Below are positions 1-10,738 of a stretch of 64,000 nucleotides of DNA, one piece after another. The notes beneath the pieces are model-generated. The model did not search any database, was not told where the DNA came from, and saw only the letters and a list, made by a program, of their open reading frames with translations. Numbering within the stretch: position 1 is the stretch's first letter; each line of letters starts with the position of its first letter. This DNA is from Trachythela sp. YZ-2020 (Eukaryota; Cnidaria; Anthozoa; Malacalcyonacea; Clavulariidae): the NCBI GenBank assembly GCA_016169945.1, contig JADLSH010000393.1, positions 6,217,501 through 6,281,500 on the forward strand, written 5' to 3'. The position numbers and the translations under genes are program-made.

Positions 1-980
1 GCTTGCTTCACTTGTGTGAGTTCATTGCCATTTAGACTTACCGACAGACATCGGTCAGGAGTATTTCTTAGTTGTTGGATAGAATGGATGAGCATGGTTT
101 TGGCTCATTATCTTGATCGCCTATTGTTGTCTCAAACGGGAGTCAAACTAGTTTGTCCGTGTTTCTGGAGAATGGTACCCATTTACGTAAGTGGACACTA
201 AGAATATTTGCTTAGCAAAATCTCATTCGTGACCGATTGGTAAACAATGGGAACGTAAATGTCATTTTCTATTACTGTTCGAGTTTCGCTTAAGTGACAC
301 GAATAAAGGATCAACAGGGTGAAAACGTCCAAAAAGGTTGAAATTAGTTCAACTTCCACGGCACTCTGCGAGCGCCCAAGACTGTCGCACTAAATAATCA
401 TAGCGCTGGCTCGCCCGTTCAGCTCTTACACAGGAAAACGGCCTAAGCACATGGGCCGAGGAATGAGGGGCACTGGGGCATGCCCCTTTTCTAAAAATAT
501 TGAAAATGCCTTCTTTTCCAGTTTGAAAGTGCTCCTTTCCAATCAATAATGGAGACTTGGATAACTTTTAGGTTAGGTATAAAATTTGCCTTAGCATGCA
601 GAAAAAGGTAATGCAGAGACCTTAGAATCATCAGCACACCAAATCACTGGAGGGACATTTATTTTTAATGATCAGCCCACCAGGAAGCGAAAGACATGTT
701 TAGTACTAATCCATGCATTTCGTTGCTTGTTGGTTTGTCATTTTAGTACATTCTTTCTTACATTTTGAAATGTGGTGATTTTTTTTACTTTTCGACATAA
801 TTTAGAAAATCTAAGATTTTACAAAAAGATTTTGCAATTTGATGTTTTTATCATCGCACGTACGAGGAAAATAATATTTTGCGTTTAGATTTGCATACTT
901 GAAGTTTCCACGGTTCCGCAGAACAAAATACTGTGGGCTCGATTCTTCGCGCCAAAATTAAAAACAAGATGGCCGCCATT
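1..980. other. Left flank without recognisable gene
   Basis: No coding segment could be supported. Open frames here are short, lack family motifs and overlap each other. The stretch ends in the target site of the MULE element that begins at 990. Confidence 0.6.
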
Positions 981-989
981 CCGAAATGC
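981..989. repeat. Left 9-bp target site duplication of the MULE element
   Basis: CCGAAATGC at 981-989 is repeated exactly at 7352-7360, directly outside the two inverted ends of the element. A 9-bp duplication is the usual signature of Mutator-like elements. Confidence 0.85.
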
Positions 990-1344
990 ACTTGCGGCTA
1001 AAGAAAGGAATCCAGTCCGGACTATGATTGGCTAATATTATCATAGAATACCATCCGTCAAAATGATAATCGGAAATTACTTGTAAGTGTTTCGGACAAT
1101 TTCTGTTAGTGATCGTGCTAGATATTTTGCTGTATCTTATATTTCGCGGTAAAAAGCGGGAAATATTTAAATGACTGTCAACATACTGTATTCATTAAAC
1201 AAAATAAATATAATTTTTTCCCCGTGGAAGTGTATTTATTTTCGAAGGTCAAATGGCTTTTTATAGCTGAAGTCTGGGGAGTCGAGAAGGGGTGACTGAG
1301 AATCAAATAGAATGCATAAGGTAACGAATAATTTTTCAACAATA

Positions 1345-2065
1345 TATGTTGTAAAAGCAACGTCGGGGAAGCTGCGTTCGTGGAATGCAATGTTGGGAAG
1401 AAACCTGTATACAATATTGAGGCCATTAATGATTTACTTAAAATACACAAAGCTTGTGATGTTAGTAAAGAGGTTCAGCGCGAACTCGATTTGGTATGCA
1501 GAAATTGTGGATTGGCCAGCTGATGTGCACGCATATCCACAACAACAACAACAACAAAGCATAACGCATTTCCAAAATTTGCTTTATTCGTCTCGTACTG
1601 ATGCAGTGCTCCCGCAGTACGATATGCCAGTCTGTGAGTTGTCCAAGCTTTGCTGCACACGTTGGTTGTCACACATCCCACCAAGTATTCGAAATACCTA
1701 CGTTTTGTGTTAATGTCTTGGTTTGCAGATAAGAAAGTCAACATATCACATGTTTTACCCAAGACACCTTTGCCTTCACCATTGACTACACTGATGGGGA
1801 GAAAAAACAGAACCTAATTTTTCAAACGATTTACGTGTGCCTTGTGACAAATCATCGCAGAATCTTGACCAATCAGAGCAATTATCTAAGCAACGCAGAA
1901 AACCAAACAGTGATTCCAAACCTGAAGATCTAGATCAAACCCAAAGTCGTCCTACAAACCTGAAAAATGTCGGCGGTTGCCAGCAAAGTAAAGCATTGTC
2001 AGCATTGTCAGAATGCCACAACATAATATTCCGGGCTGAGACCATTACATTCGAACGTTACACAG
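1345..2065 (+). pseudogene. Possible 5' exons of the MULE transposase gene
   Basis: Two stretches look coding although not open as one frame. About 1370-1520 reads as a helical Cys-containing segment (KPVYNIEAINDLLKIHK, then a CRNC motif). About 1810-2065 reads as a polar low-complexity segment ending at a good splice donor (ACAG followed by GTAGGT). Both lie upstream of, and on the same strand as, the transposase core. The run of CAA repeats near 1542-1557 interrupts the reading frame. Assignment to the transposase gene is inference from position and strand; no named domain is recognised. Confidence 0.35.
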
Positions 2066-2650
2066 GTAGGTACATGTGAATACTACAAAAAATAAAAAAA
2101 TTATAAGTTATATACAAACCTTGCAGTTTGGCCTTTATCAGATCTAAAACACTTGACCACGCTTCGATGGTTTAAATCTGACAATGACATCTCGCGTGGT
2201 TTGTATAATTTACATATAAACAGTCAAGGTTTGAACGGTAGAGGCCAATATAGAACAGTGGTTGCAGCGTACATACTTCCATTATTCATTTCAGTGGTCT
2301 TGGTCAATGGTACAACTACCTGAAAAATAATGGTAGAACTTTGGCGTTGTGAGCGAAGGGCAAGACCAAGAAAATGTATATATTGTATTCTATTAAATAT
2401 TACAATTTGTATAGTATTGGTTACAATTTAATATTGCTTAATTAGATTTCGAAAATTGGGAGAGTTGGAGGAAAAAGAAGACTGCTGGTTCGTAAAAAAG
2501 ACTGGGAATAAAGAGACAGGGGAGGGATGTGACAAAACTGAATATTGCACTTGCAACCGAGGAGGAGTTTACACGACAAAAAGAACAGGAAAACGGAGCC
2601 TGAAAAGCCAAGGTAGTATAACTTAAATTATAATCATGCCCTGTAATTAA

Positions 2651-2940
2651 AAAGGCGGTCAAGTCCGTTGACGGAAGTGCGGTTTGAATACATTTTGAAC
2701 ACACTGTATACTGTATATAAAATATGATGTACTTAGTTGATATGTAACATCATCAATAGTTGATATGTAACATCATCAATAGTTGATATGTAACATCATC
2801 AATAGTTGGCTATGCTTTTTTAAATCAAGTTTAGAGTTTCCATTTAAAAGCTGTCGAAACAACGCAAAATTTGGGTATTTTTTACATCAGTGGGCCCTCG
2901 CATACTGTAGCACATGCGCAGAACGGACTTGATATCCTCT
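2651..2940. mobile_element. TTAA-flanked MITE, copy 1 (290 bp)
   Basis: Flanked by TTAA at 2647-2650 and 2941-2944. The left end reads GGCGGTCAAGTCC three bases in; the right end carries the inverse, slightly mutated. The right half (about 2820-2935) is an inverted copy of 6061-6190. TTAA target duplication suggests piggyBac-type mobilisation. It contains the short 23-bp tandem array. Confidence 0.7.
2737..2805. repeat. Short tandem array, 23-bp unit x 3
   Basis: Three exact copies of a 23-bp unit beginning TTGATATGTAACATC, followed by a partial copy. It lies inside the first TTAA MITE. Confidence 0.9.
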
Positions 2941-2983
2941 TTAATTAAATGCCTAAGACGCCGCATATTCGCCCTTTTAATAA

Positions 2984-4976
2984 TTGTCATTGCCAAACAG
3001 TGGCGAAACCAGATGTGGCAACATATTCTTAATACATTTTCGTAATATAGGCTCGTGTAAAATTGGAAACAATTACATCGCAACCGTAACCGCAGCAACC
3101 AAAGATAATGGATCCGTACATGTTGAAGTGTGCTACACCCACTACGGACACGAGAGAGAATTACAACATCTTAGAATCTCCAACGCAAGACGCCGTGATA
3201 TTGCTGTGAAAATACGGGAGGGTATACATCGTGATCGCATCCTTGACGACATCAGACAGAGTGTAGCAGAATCTTTGCACCAACACCACCTTTTAGAGAG
3301 GAAGGACATTACTAACATAGAGAAGTCTTACGGGCTGGACAAAGTTCGTCGCCACATGAATGATCAGCAAAGTGTTCTTGCATGGATAGCATGGAAGAAA
3401 CCAACCCGATTCTGTTCTACAAGCTTCAAGGTAAGAAGGCTCCAGACGGCTACGATCTATGCGACGAAGACTTCTTCATCGCGATGCAAACTCCCATTCA
3501 GAAACATATGTTTCAACAATTTGGTGCCAATGGCGTTTATTGTGATAGTATGCACGGTACGAACGCATACGATTTCTCCTTAACGACACTTCTTGTTTCC
3601 GATTAGTTTGGGAAGTGGTTTCCAGTTGCATGGTGTCTCTCCAACCACGACGATTTCACAACGATGCTCACTTTTTTCACCGAGGTAAAGAAGAATTGTG
3701 GAGTTCAACATAGCAAATTATTTATGAGTGATATGGGCCCGCAATTCTACAACGCCTGGGTTGCAAGTATGGGAGAACCACGGCCAAATAAGCTAGTTTG
3801 TACATGGCATGTCGACAAAGCTTGGCGGGCTGAGTTGAAGATAAAGATCGGGGATACCGCCCTCGAAGCTGAAGTTTACAATATGTTACGAATGGTGTTA
3901 GAGCAAACGAGCACAAGACTCTTTCAGGACTGTGTCGGCGCTCTTCTTGCTAAATTGTCGTCAGATTCAAAGATGAAAGAATTCCATGAATACTTCGTTC
4001 AGGATTGGTTACAGAATAAAGAAATATGGGCGTACTGCTACAGGATCGGCCTTGGTATAAACACCAACATGTTTAGAGAAGCTTTCCATCGAGTATTTAA
4101 GAGACTTTACCTCGGAGGCAAAGTTAATAAGCGCGTCGATAGTTGTCTGGTAAATCTGTTAAAGTTTGCACGGGATCAATGTTTTGGAAGAGTTATACAA
4201 CTGACGAAAGGAAAAGCCAATTATCGCAACACTCAAATTGAAAAACGTCATCGGCGTAGTCAAAGCATACCGTTAGCCAATGTTGAATTGTCAAGTGAAA
4301 AAGTGTGGAACATTACTTCTTTAGATGAGAAGAACGTTTACGAAGTGCAGCGTATTAACTCTAAATGCCCTAAGAATCCAAGCTGTCGTCTTACTTGCAG
4401 AGAATGTCAAATTTGCATTTATCAATACGTTTGTAACTGCCCAGATTCCCTCATCCTTCATACACTTTGTAAGCACATACATCTTGTTGAACGATACCGT
4501 AAAAGAGAACCAAACGAGCTTACGATGGAAACAGATGATGATCATGTAGATGGTGATGACAACAGCTACGACTTAGAAGAGATAAACCGCTTGAGAAGCT
4601 TCGCTCAGTCAGATGACAAGGTCGACTTACTCAGCATCTGCAACCGAGTAACGAGAAACATTTCCAATCTTTTGAGTGATGCCAGTCGAAGCAAAAACCC
4701 GACCAACTTACTACAGCTCGAGAAACAAATAGACTCCGCGCACAGCCTTTTTCTGTCAGTAGAAGAGAACATTACCGCCCCAGAAGTCATAAACATGTCA
4801 GATAAAGCACGGGCTGCACCTGCAAACAAGAACATGGAAAAACAGTTACGTTTTTTTCTACTAAAAAGAAGCGTAAGAACGTGAGAAAAGTTCGCTTTGC
4901 AAAACCAACAAGAGAAGAAAAAGAGCAATTTCTTGATGATTACAGGGAAAAAAGTAAGTACCCAGAATGTCACTAG
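2984..4976 (+). pseudogene. MULE transposase with SWIM zinc finger, broken
   Basis: The core transposase of the surrounding element. The N-terminal part (2984 to ~3385) continues after a frameshift in the frame from 3382. An in-frame TAG stop at 3604-3606 separates YDFSLTTLLVSD from FGKWFPVAW; the frame then runs to 4884. The likely first catalytic Asp is in CDSMHGTN (~3543), the second in LFMSDMGPQFYNAW (~3730), followed by the family-typical CTWHVDKAW. A SWIM finger, CNC..CKH, is read near 4435-4475. A third lesion in the T-run at ~4853 drops a basic C-terminal tail that another frame encodes to ~4976. The order DDE then SWIM is standard for MULEs. Three lesions indicate that it is not functional. 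Confidence 0.85.
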
Positions 4977-5410
4977 ACTTGACTTGTACAATGGTGAGGG
5001 ATTTCTCAAATCATAGATAGCTAGCGGTTGGTCTTCAAAGACTTCAATAAGTGATTGATTTGCTAAACCGCTGCACAACGTAAACCATGTGAACTCTGAG
5101 TTGCAACATAAAACTTTGATTAACTTATTGATGAGTAAATACAGTGCTATCAACGTTGTTGAAAGTTGTTATACTTACAAACATTCATGCTATTATAGCA
5201 CATACACTGCATAATTATAAGACAACTAAATGTCCATTTTCTCATCTGTTATTTAATTACGGGATGAGAAGATCTTAGACTGGATCGTTAACGACTTCAG
5301 CGAGTTTAACAAAATTAGGCCCATGGATATTGGGGAAATCAGACTGGACAATCTAGCTGATGGCCCGGTGTTGACGAGGGGTCACATACCCTAGGGGTGA
5401 CGTACCCTTT

Positions 5411-5653
5411 GAATAATAATGAGGTAACGTAACCTATGAGTACCAATGAGGTAACGTAACCTATGAATAATAATGAGGTGATGTAACCTATGAATAATAA
5501 TGAGGTGACGTAACCTATGAATAATAATGAGGTAATGTAACCTATGAATAATAATGAGGTAATGTAACCTATGAATAATAATGAGGTAACGTAACCTATG
5601 CTTAATAATGAGGTAATGTAACCTATGAATAATAATGAGGTAACGTAACCTAT
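5411..5653. repeat. Minisatellite, 27-bp unit x 9
   Basis: Nine 27-bp copies, each containing AATGAGGTAAYGTAACCTAT with single-base variants (GTGATG, GTGACG, GTAATG, GTAACG). It is followed at 5654-5730 by a G-rich segment with two AGAGAGGGGGGCTTAAT copies. It lies between the transposase gene and the right end of the MULE, and is non-coding. Confidence 0.93.
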
Positions 5654-6060
5654 GCTTAATAGAGAGGGGGGCTTAATATTTTTTATCTAAAACGGGGGGC
5701 GCTTATTAGAGAGGGGGGCTTAATGGAGTAATAACAGTATGTTTCAAAAAGAAAACTGGATTTGCAGAAAGTGTATTAAAAGGCAAAAGTGTACATAGCT
5801 TGAAAAGTATTGTAACAGTGGGGTAATGGTTTACTATATCACATTGCCATTATAGGTTTTGAAAAATGCTTGCTGCAAAGTAAAATGTTTGCCCAGAATG
5901 CGGAAAATCAGATTTCTTTGGAGTCTGGCATAATTATATTTTTTATTCTAAAAAACAAGTGCATATATGTTATAATTGATTTGTTAAATGATTGTTACAT
6001 AATGTTAATTCGGCCAGTTTGGCAAAGTGTGTATATATGACAATTATGTTTTTATATTAA

Positions 6061-6866
6061 TGAGGCGGTCAAGTCCGTTCTGCACATGTGCAGCCCTCTG
6101 ATGTAAACATTACAATACCCAAATTTCGCATTGTTTCGACATCTTTTTAATCAGAAACTCTCATCAATATTTGTTTACAGCATAGCGAACCAGAACGATG
6201 TTAGATATTAATGCATCAGTCAAATCCAAGCGTGCCCATCCACCTCCCCCCTCGGGCAAACCCCCAGGCTTTTGACAAATTTTTGAAACAAGTGGTTAAT
6301 TCCCGGGGGCGGGGATGAAATGCATGTGAAAATCCCCTGCAGTGGGGCAGAAAATCGTCAGCAAATCCCTCACCCCGGGGACACTTTAGCCCAAATTGTT
6401 TTTAAAATAGGCGTATTCTATTTCACAAACTATGCTTGCTCAGTTAAGATGAGTCAAATTGAGTAACATTGTGGCCGCAATTGGGGTGTTCCCCAAAATG
6501 CCCAAGCACTTTGAGGTTTTGCTACCTTTATACACTCTTTATCATAAGATATTGACATTATACATTTTGATATGGTTTGAAACAGGTGCGATTATGTTGT
6601 TTTATATTATCCAGTGGTCTTCATAAAAATAAAATATTAATTTCAAATGCCCCACCCCTGGCCAAAGGTTTGCGTGCAAATGCCCCTCCCCTGGGACGTG
6701 CTACACAAGCAAATGCCCTGCGGTGGCCCAGGGGGGGGGATGGGCACGCTTGGATTTGACTGATGCATAAGTAAGTACACCATATTTTTTAATTAAGTAC
6801 ATCGTGTTTAAAATGTAAACAAACCGACAACCCCCGATTTGTTTCTGTTTGGACTTGACCGCCCCT
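6061..6866. mobile_element. TTAA-flanked MITE, copy 2, split by a nested MITE
   Basis: Flanked by TTAA at 6057-6060 and 6867-6870. Both ends carry GGCGGTCAAGTCC in inverse orientation three bases in from the TTAA. Removing the inserted 6211-6769 element leaves about 250 bp. This copy is in opposite orientation to copy 1 at 2651-2940, so the pair bracket the transposase gene like an internal inverted repeat. Confidence 0.72.
6211..6769. mobile_element. Nested MITE with ~31-bp inverted ends (559 bp)
   Basis: Both ends carry ATGCATCAGTCAAATCCAAG and its inverse, continuing into the CGTGCCCATCC segment, for about 31 matching bases. If the ends begin at TGCATCAG, both sides show TAA, a TWA-type target duplication as made by PIF/Harbinger transposases. 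The interior is rich in C and G runs with internally repeated CAAATGCCC segments. It has no coding capacity. Confidence 0.75.
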
Positions 6867-7351
6867 TTAAACAAAAACAAATACTCTGTAGGGTCAGAGT
6901 GAGCAGCTGCCAGCTGGGAATGAAATATTTTATCAATCACTACAGTAATGTGCATATTTATTATTGAGAATACAAAAATTCTCTAACTTCTATTGTTGAC
7001 TTGATGTACACTATTGTACTTTAAATCTTGTTTTAAATACCACGTGTCAAAATTAATTTCACCTTCAAATGGACACAAATATTTCACCTACCTTTCCTTA
7101 CGGAGTGACTATGGCAAACCAAATATTCAATTAGTCTTTTGCTCCTTTGATTTATACATCACAACGAACTTTGTCTTTATACGAAATATGTACGTCGGTC
7201 GTTAATACATGTGTTATAGATGAACCATGAACACTTATAAATAAACTATTACACTTACGAGTAATTTCCGATTATCATTTTGACGGATGGTATTCTAGGA
7301 TAATATTAGCCAATCATAGTCCGGACTGGATTCCTTTCTCTAGCCGCAAGT

Positions 7352-7360
7352 CCGAAATGC
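7352..7360. repeat. Right 9-bp target site duplication of the MULE element
   Basis: CCGAAATGC, identical to 981-989, directly outside the right inverted end. Confidence 0.85.
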
Positions 7361-7890
7361 TCTAAGCTGACAGAAAAAGGTGTTGTATTCCTTCCCTCAA
7401 GAAAATGTAAGGAAAACAACATTCGAAACCAATTTCTACACGTCTAGAGCTACAATCTTATCATAAAATAAGTTTGCCCCTCTAGAAGGTAAGCCTGCAC
7501 ATGTGTTTGGTCGTTTCTATAAGAGTCCATAAGACTATATGTCTGCATTTTGACAATAGTACGTTTCCATGTTTCTATAATAGCACAAAACAATTCCGGA
7601 GTTTTGTCAAATCCACGACCAATTAAAAAACTAGCCCAATTTTTTTACGAACGGGACAAACATTTATTACTAACAACACAACAAAAGTAAATATGTTTAA
7701 CGAGTTTTTACGCTCAGTCTTTAATACAACAGACAACTCCTAAATTGAAACGGAAATGGAACTTAAAAAACCAATTAACCAACTTAGACGAATCCAGCTC
7801 GAAACAAGTGAAATACTTGTAATATTGCAGAATATTGATTCAAATAAAGCATGTGACGTGGACAATCTACCTGGTAGTGAGTGGTAGATT
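7361..7890. other. Non-coding stretch
   Basis: AT-rich DNA between the MULE and the LINE scrap. No open frame, repeat or RNA structure was recognised. Confidence 0.5.
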
Positions 7891-7894
7891 ATTT

Positions 7895-8345
7895 AAAGAA
7901 CAATATGCCATCCTATATTTCGGAAAATTTTACTTTAGCATTATTTGCTGATGACTCAAAGCTCTACAAAAAAATATCAAATCCTGGCGATCAAGAAGTT
8001 TTACAAAGTGACTAAATCAATGGTGTATTGAATGGGATATGGAATTTAGCCTGTCTAAGTGTAAAGTTCTTAATATGTCAAGGAAAATCGTTAAATGTCA
8101 TTGAACGTATTGAGATAGCGCCACCCAGACTACCGATCTTAGAAAAATGATATCTAACAATCTGTCTTGGAACAACCATATTAATGCAATTGTGAATAAG
8201 GCAAACAAAAAGCTTGGACTAATTCGCCGCGTATGTAAATATATCATTGACCCACAGATAATAAAAACTCTCTACAGTTTAATGGTACGACCGCAGCTTG
8301 AGTATGCCAGTAATTTGAAATTTATTATTAAAATTGGATTTTGCA
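7895..8345 (+). pseudogene. Non-LTR retrotransposon RT fragment
   Basis: The stretch starting near 7900 reads as NNMPSYISENFTLALFADDSKLYK, which includes the palm motif FADD of LINE reverse transcriptase. After frameshifts, 8147-8312 reads as the thumb/connection region (NLSWNNHINAIVNKANKKLG, then LYSLMVRPQLEYAS), typical of CR1/Jockey-like elements. Both 5' and 3' ends are missing, and several frame changes and a stop lie between the parts. Confidence 0.75.
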
Positions 8346-8494
8346 ACCTTAAAACGATTGAAATACAATCATTAACATAGCTGCATGCATTAACGATTAC
8401 ATGTACAAAACGAGTAATATATGATAAAAATATTAAAAATATCCTCTATATAAAAATAAAGATATATAAACTACGACTAAAAAACAGTTAAGAT

Positions 8495-9052
8495 ATGATA
8501 AGAGGATCAGTCCTTGTTGGCAGTTCAACCCATAACCAGAGGATCGAGCGATTATGGCGAGATGTCTTTCGATGCTTTGGAAACGTATTCTACTACACGT
8601 TCCAATCAATGGAGACATCTGGTTTGCTTAATATTACCAACCCTTTGCACATGTTTGTGCTCCATTATGTTTACCTGCCAAGAATTAATGCTGCAATTGA
8701 CAGTTTTGTTGATGCTTGGAACAAGCACCCGATAAGAACGGAAAGAAACTGGACCCCAGAACAAATTTGGTCCAATGGAATGATGAACAGAGTTAACGAA
8801 AGGCTTTCTGCTGTGGCAGATGTAAGAGGTGAAGCAGAGATGGGTGATGATGACTTACAGTGGTATGGTACTGATCCAGATGGGCCTGTACCAGCAGACG
8901 ATGGTCTTCATACTGTAGAAGTTAATGATGTGCACATAGAAGTTCCAGATGATGTGATGGTGCAATTGGCAAATGAGGTAAACCCACTTCAAATCTCTGG
9001 GAATTTTGGAATAGACATATTTCAAAGAGCTGTTGCATTGATGCAAAACTAA
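8495..9052 (+). CDS. Orphan exon of a DDE integrase-core gene
   Basis: An open 186-codon stretch carrying the family hallmark GSSTHNQRIERLWRDVF at its start (residues ~9-25), where the final catalytic Glu of the integrase core is expected, then a helical region and an acidic tail (GDDDLQWYGTDPDG). The same motif occurs in the more complete copy at 14318-15547. The upstream part with the first two catalytic Asp residues is absent; a LINE scrap lies there instead. Family members are usually spliced, so this may be a genuine last exon whose other exons were lost or lie outside the window. It runs toward the HECT gene on the opposite strand. Confidence 0.65.
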   Translation: MIRGSVLVGSSTHNQRIERLWRDVFRCFGNVFYYTFQSMETSGLLNITNPLHMFVLHYVYLPRINAAIDSFVDAWNKHPIRTERNWTPEQIWSNGMMNRVNERLSAVADVRGEAEMGDDDLQWYGTDPDGPVPADDGLHTVEVNDVHIEVPDDVMVQLANEVNPLQISGNFGIDIFQRAVALMQN

Positions 9053-9345
9053 TGAAGCATTACCATGCAAATACCTGAGAAAAATGTTCCTAGTGATGTA
9101 CAGTAGATAATATTTTGATATTAAGTGAACGGTTTTTACATTAAGTTATGTACAGTTTCTAACTATGTATATAATAACTTTAATTTTAACATTTATGGCA
9201 ACTCTCTAATGTTGTCTAATTCAATGTTGTGATCCTTTCAAACTCTGTACTTTCTGAGAATGTATGCAAGTGTCCAATTTGGATCAATGACATTAATATA
9301 TGCAGATCTATAAACCAAGTAACTGATACTCAGTAGCAAATCAAT

Positions 9346-9497
9346 CAGTGGGGAAGCCAGCCCGCATTTTGGTCATGCAATGCAAATATTTCGGTGTTCA
9401 TATACTGTGAAAACAATCAATTTCTAAAGAAATTAATAATGAATTTGCATTGCAAATTGAATTGCATGACCGAATTGTTGGGCTGGCTTTGCCACTA
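9346..9497. mobile_element. hAT-type MITE, copy A (152 bp)
   Basis: Begins CAGTGGGGAAGCCAGCCC and ends with the inverse (last base mutated). The flanks AAATCAAT (9338-9345) and AAATCACT (9498-9505) agree at 7 of 8 bases, as expected for hAT. It closely matches copy B at 10587-10738. Confidence 0.85.
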
Positions 9498-10586
9498 AAA
9501 TCACTAACAACAATACTGTATCTTTCAATTAACTAAGTCTTATGAGGAGTGGTTGTATGGATGTAACAACTGAAACTATAATGATCCACCATAATGTTGA
9601 ACAGTTTACACTAAACAAGAATGTAACATAACTGCATGTAATAGCCAATATAAATAGGCCATATATAACAATAACAACTGCATTATCAGCAAAGGTCCAA
9701 TGTTGGGTGCAAAATATAAAAATGTGAAACATTGCCATGGTGGAAATAATCCAGCAGGCATTGTTGCAAATTGTATAAAACAAACAACTCAACAGTAAAG
9801 CAATAGTCATAGCGGTTTGAACTGTATATATATATATATATATAGTTTCAAACAGTGGTAAATAGCTTTCCAGATGTAGAAATGACTGAATTTATCGCAG
9901 CCTCAAGGAGTCCATAGGATGCAATATTACTCGGCATCGTCATGGTAAATGTGCACGTCGAGGAGTGGAAGCAATCCATGCTGTGAAATTGTGCACTAAA
10001 GGAATACTCTTGCTTCCAGTGCAATACTGCATGAACTGCATAAGCCTGTCAGGCGCTGACTCGTCAATAAATCTTGTGATCATAGACTTTACATTTTGCT
10101 CTTGTTCACTTAACTCATCTGGAAACTTTAGATGATCGTTGACTATCTCGGATGTAAGAGCCAATTTCTTGTAAGTAAAAGCACACTCAAACAATTGAGG
10201 ATACCTTTGCATTTCATCAAGAACACCAAGGATCTTCAACCCATTGCGTAACTGATCCAACGCCACTTTTCTCTTGGCAATGACTTCGTACATCAAGATG
10301 CCTTGAATAACTGAAGTCTTTGTTGACATCTAAAATAAACCGTTTTTGAAACAGAGAGTGTCAGAGTCCACATATAATTTAGTATGTAAATCCAGGCCCG
10401 TATATAACTAAAATAGAGCAATCTGACTACAATGTTCACTTTTTTATGCTCAACAATCGGAATTTCGAGATCACATGAGTGAAATAATATTCTTCTTCAT
10501 TAATATCTAAATTTGGAATTTAGTGTATTAACCTATTAAGTTGCACTAGTTTCCTCTTGAAAAGTTAAACCGTCTCACATTATACC

Positions 10587-10738
10587 AGTGGCGAAGCCAG
10601 CCCACATTTTGGTCATGCAATGCAAATATTTCGGTGTTCATAGACTGTGAAAACAATAAATTTCTAAAGAAATGAATACTGAATTTGCATGGCAAACTTG
10701 CATTGCATGACCAAATTGTCGGGCTGGCTTTGCCACTG
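10587..10738. mobile_element. hAT-type MITE, copy B (152 bp), in a HECT-gene intron
   Basis: CAGTGGCGAAGCCAGCCC at the left and its inverse at the right, flanked by a perfect 8-bp duplication CATTATAC (10579-10586 and 10739-10746). Same length as copy A 1.2 kb away. It sits in the intron between HECT exons 3 and 4. Confidence 0.92.

Larger units (their letters stand above)
990..7351. mobile_element. MULE (Mutator-like) DNA transposon, 6.4 kb
   Basis: Roughly 100-bp terminal inverted repeats (990-1091 and 7250-7351) begin ACTTGCGGCT and match with few differences, and both are flanked by CCGAAATGC. Inside is a plus-strand transposase of the MULE/SWIM type, now broken. The element also hosts two TTAA-flanked MITEs (2651-2940 and 6061-6866), a nested MITE (6211-6769), a 23-bp and a 27-bp tandem array. 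Limits are well defined by ends plus target duplication. The element must be old enough to have collected three later insertions. A 6.4-kb length including these insertions is reasonable for an autonomous MULE. Confidence 0.88.

Noticed and set aside
1540..1557. CAA repeat as a polyglutamine coding tract
   Set aside because: The surrounding coding-like segment is in another frame and stops just before it; a plain microsatellite is more likely.
6577..6759. Frame with repeated NAPPL-type words
   Set aside because: Non-coding G/C-run repeats within the 6211-6769 MITE produce it.
2651..6866. GGCGGTCAAGTCC ends at 2651 and 6866 as the ends of the MULE itself
   Set aside because: Outer ~100-bp repeats with a 9-bp duplication define the MULE; the GGCGGTCAAGTCC segments have their own TTAA flanks on four sides.
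9828..9845. TATATATATATA stretch as a promoter
   Set aside because: It is a simple dinucleotide repeat located just past the 3' end of the HECT gene.
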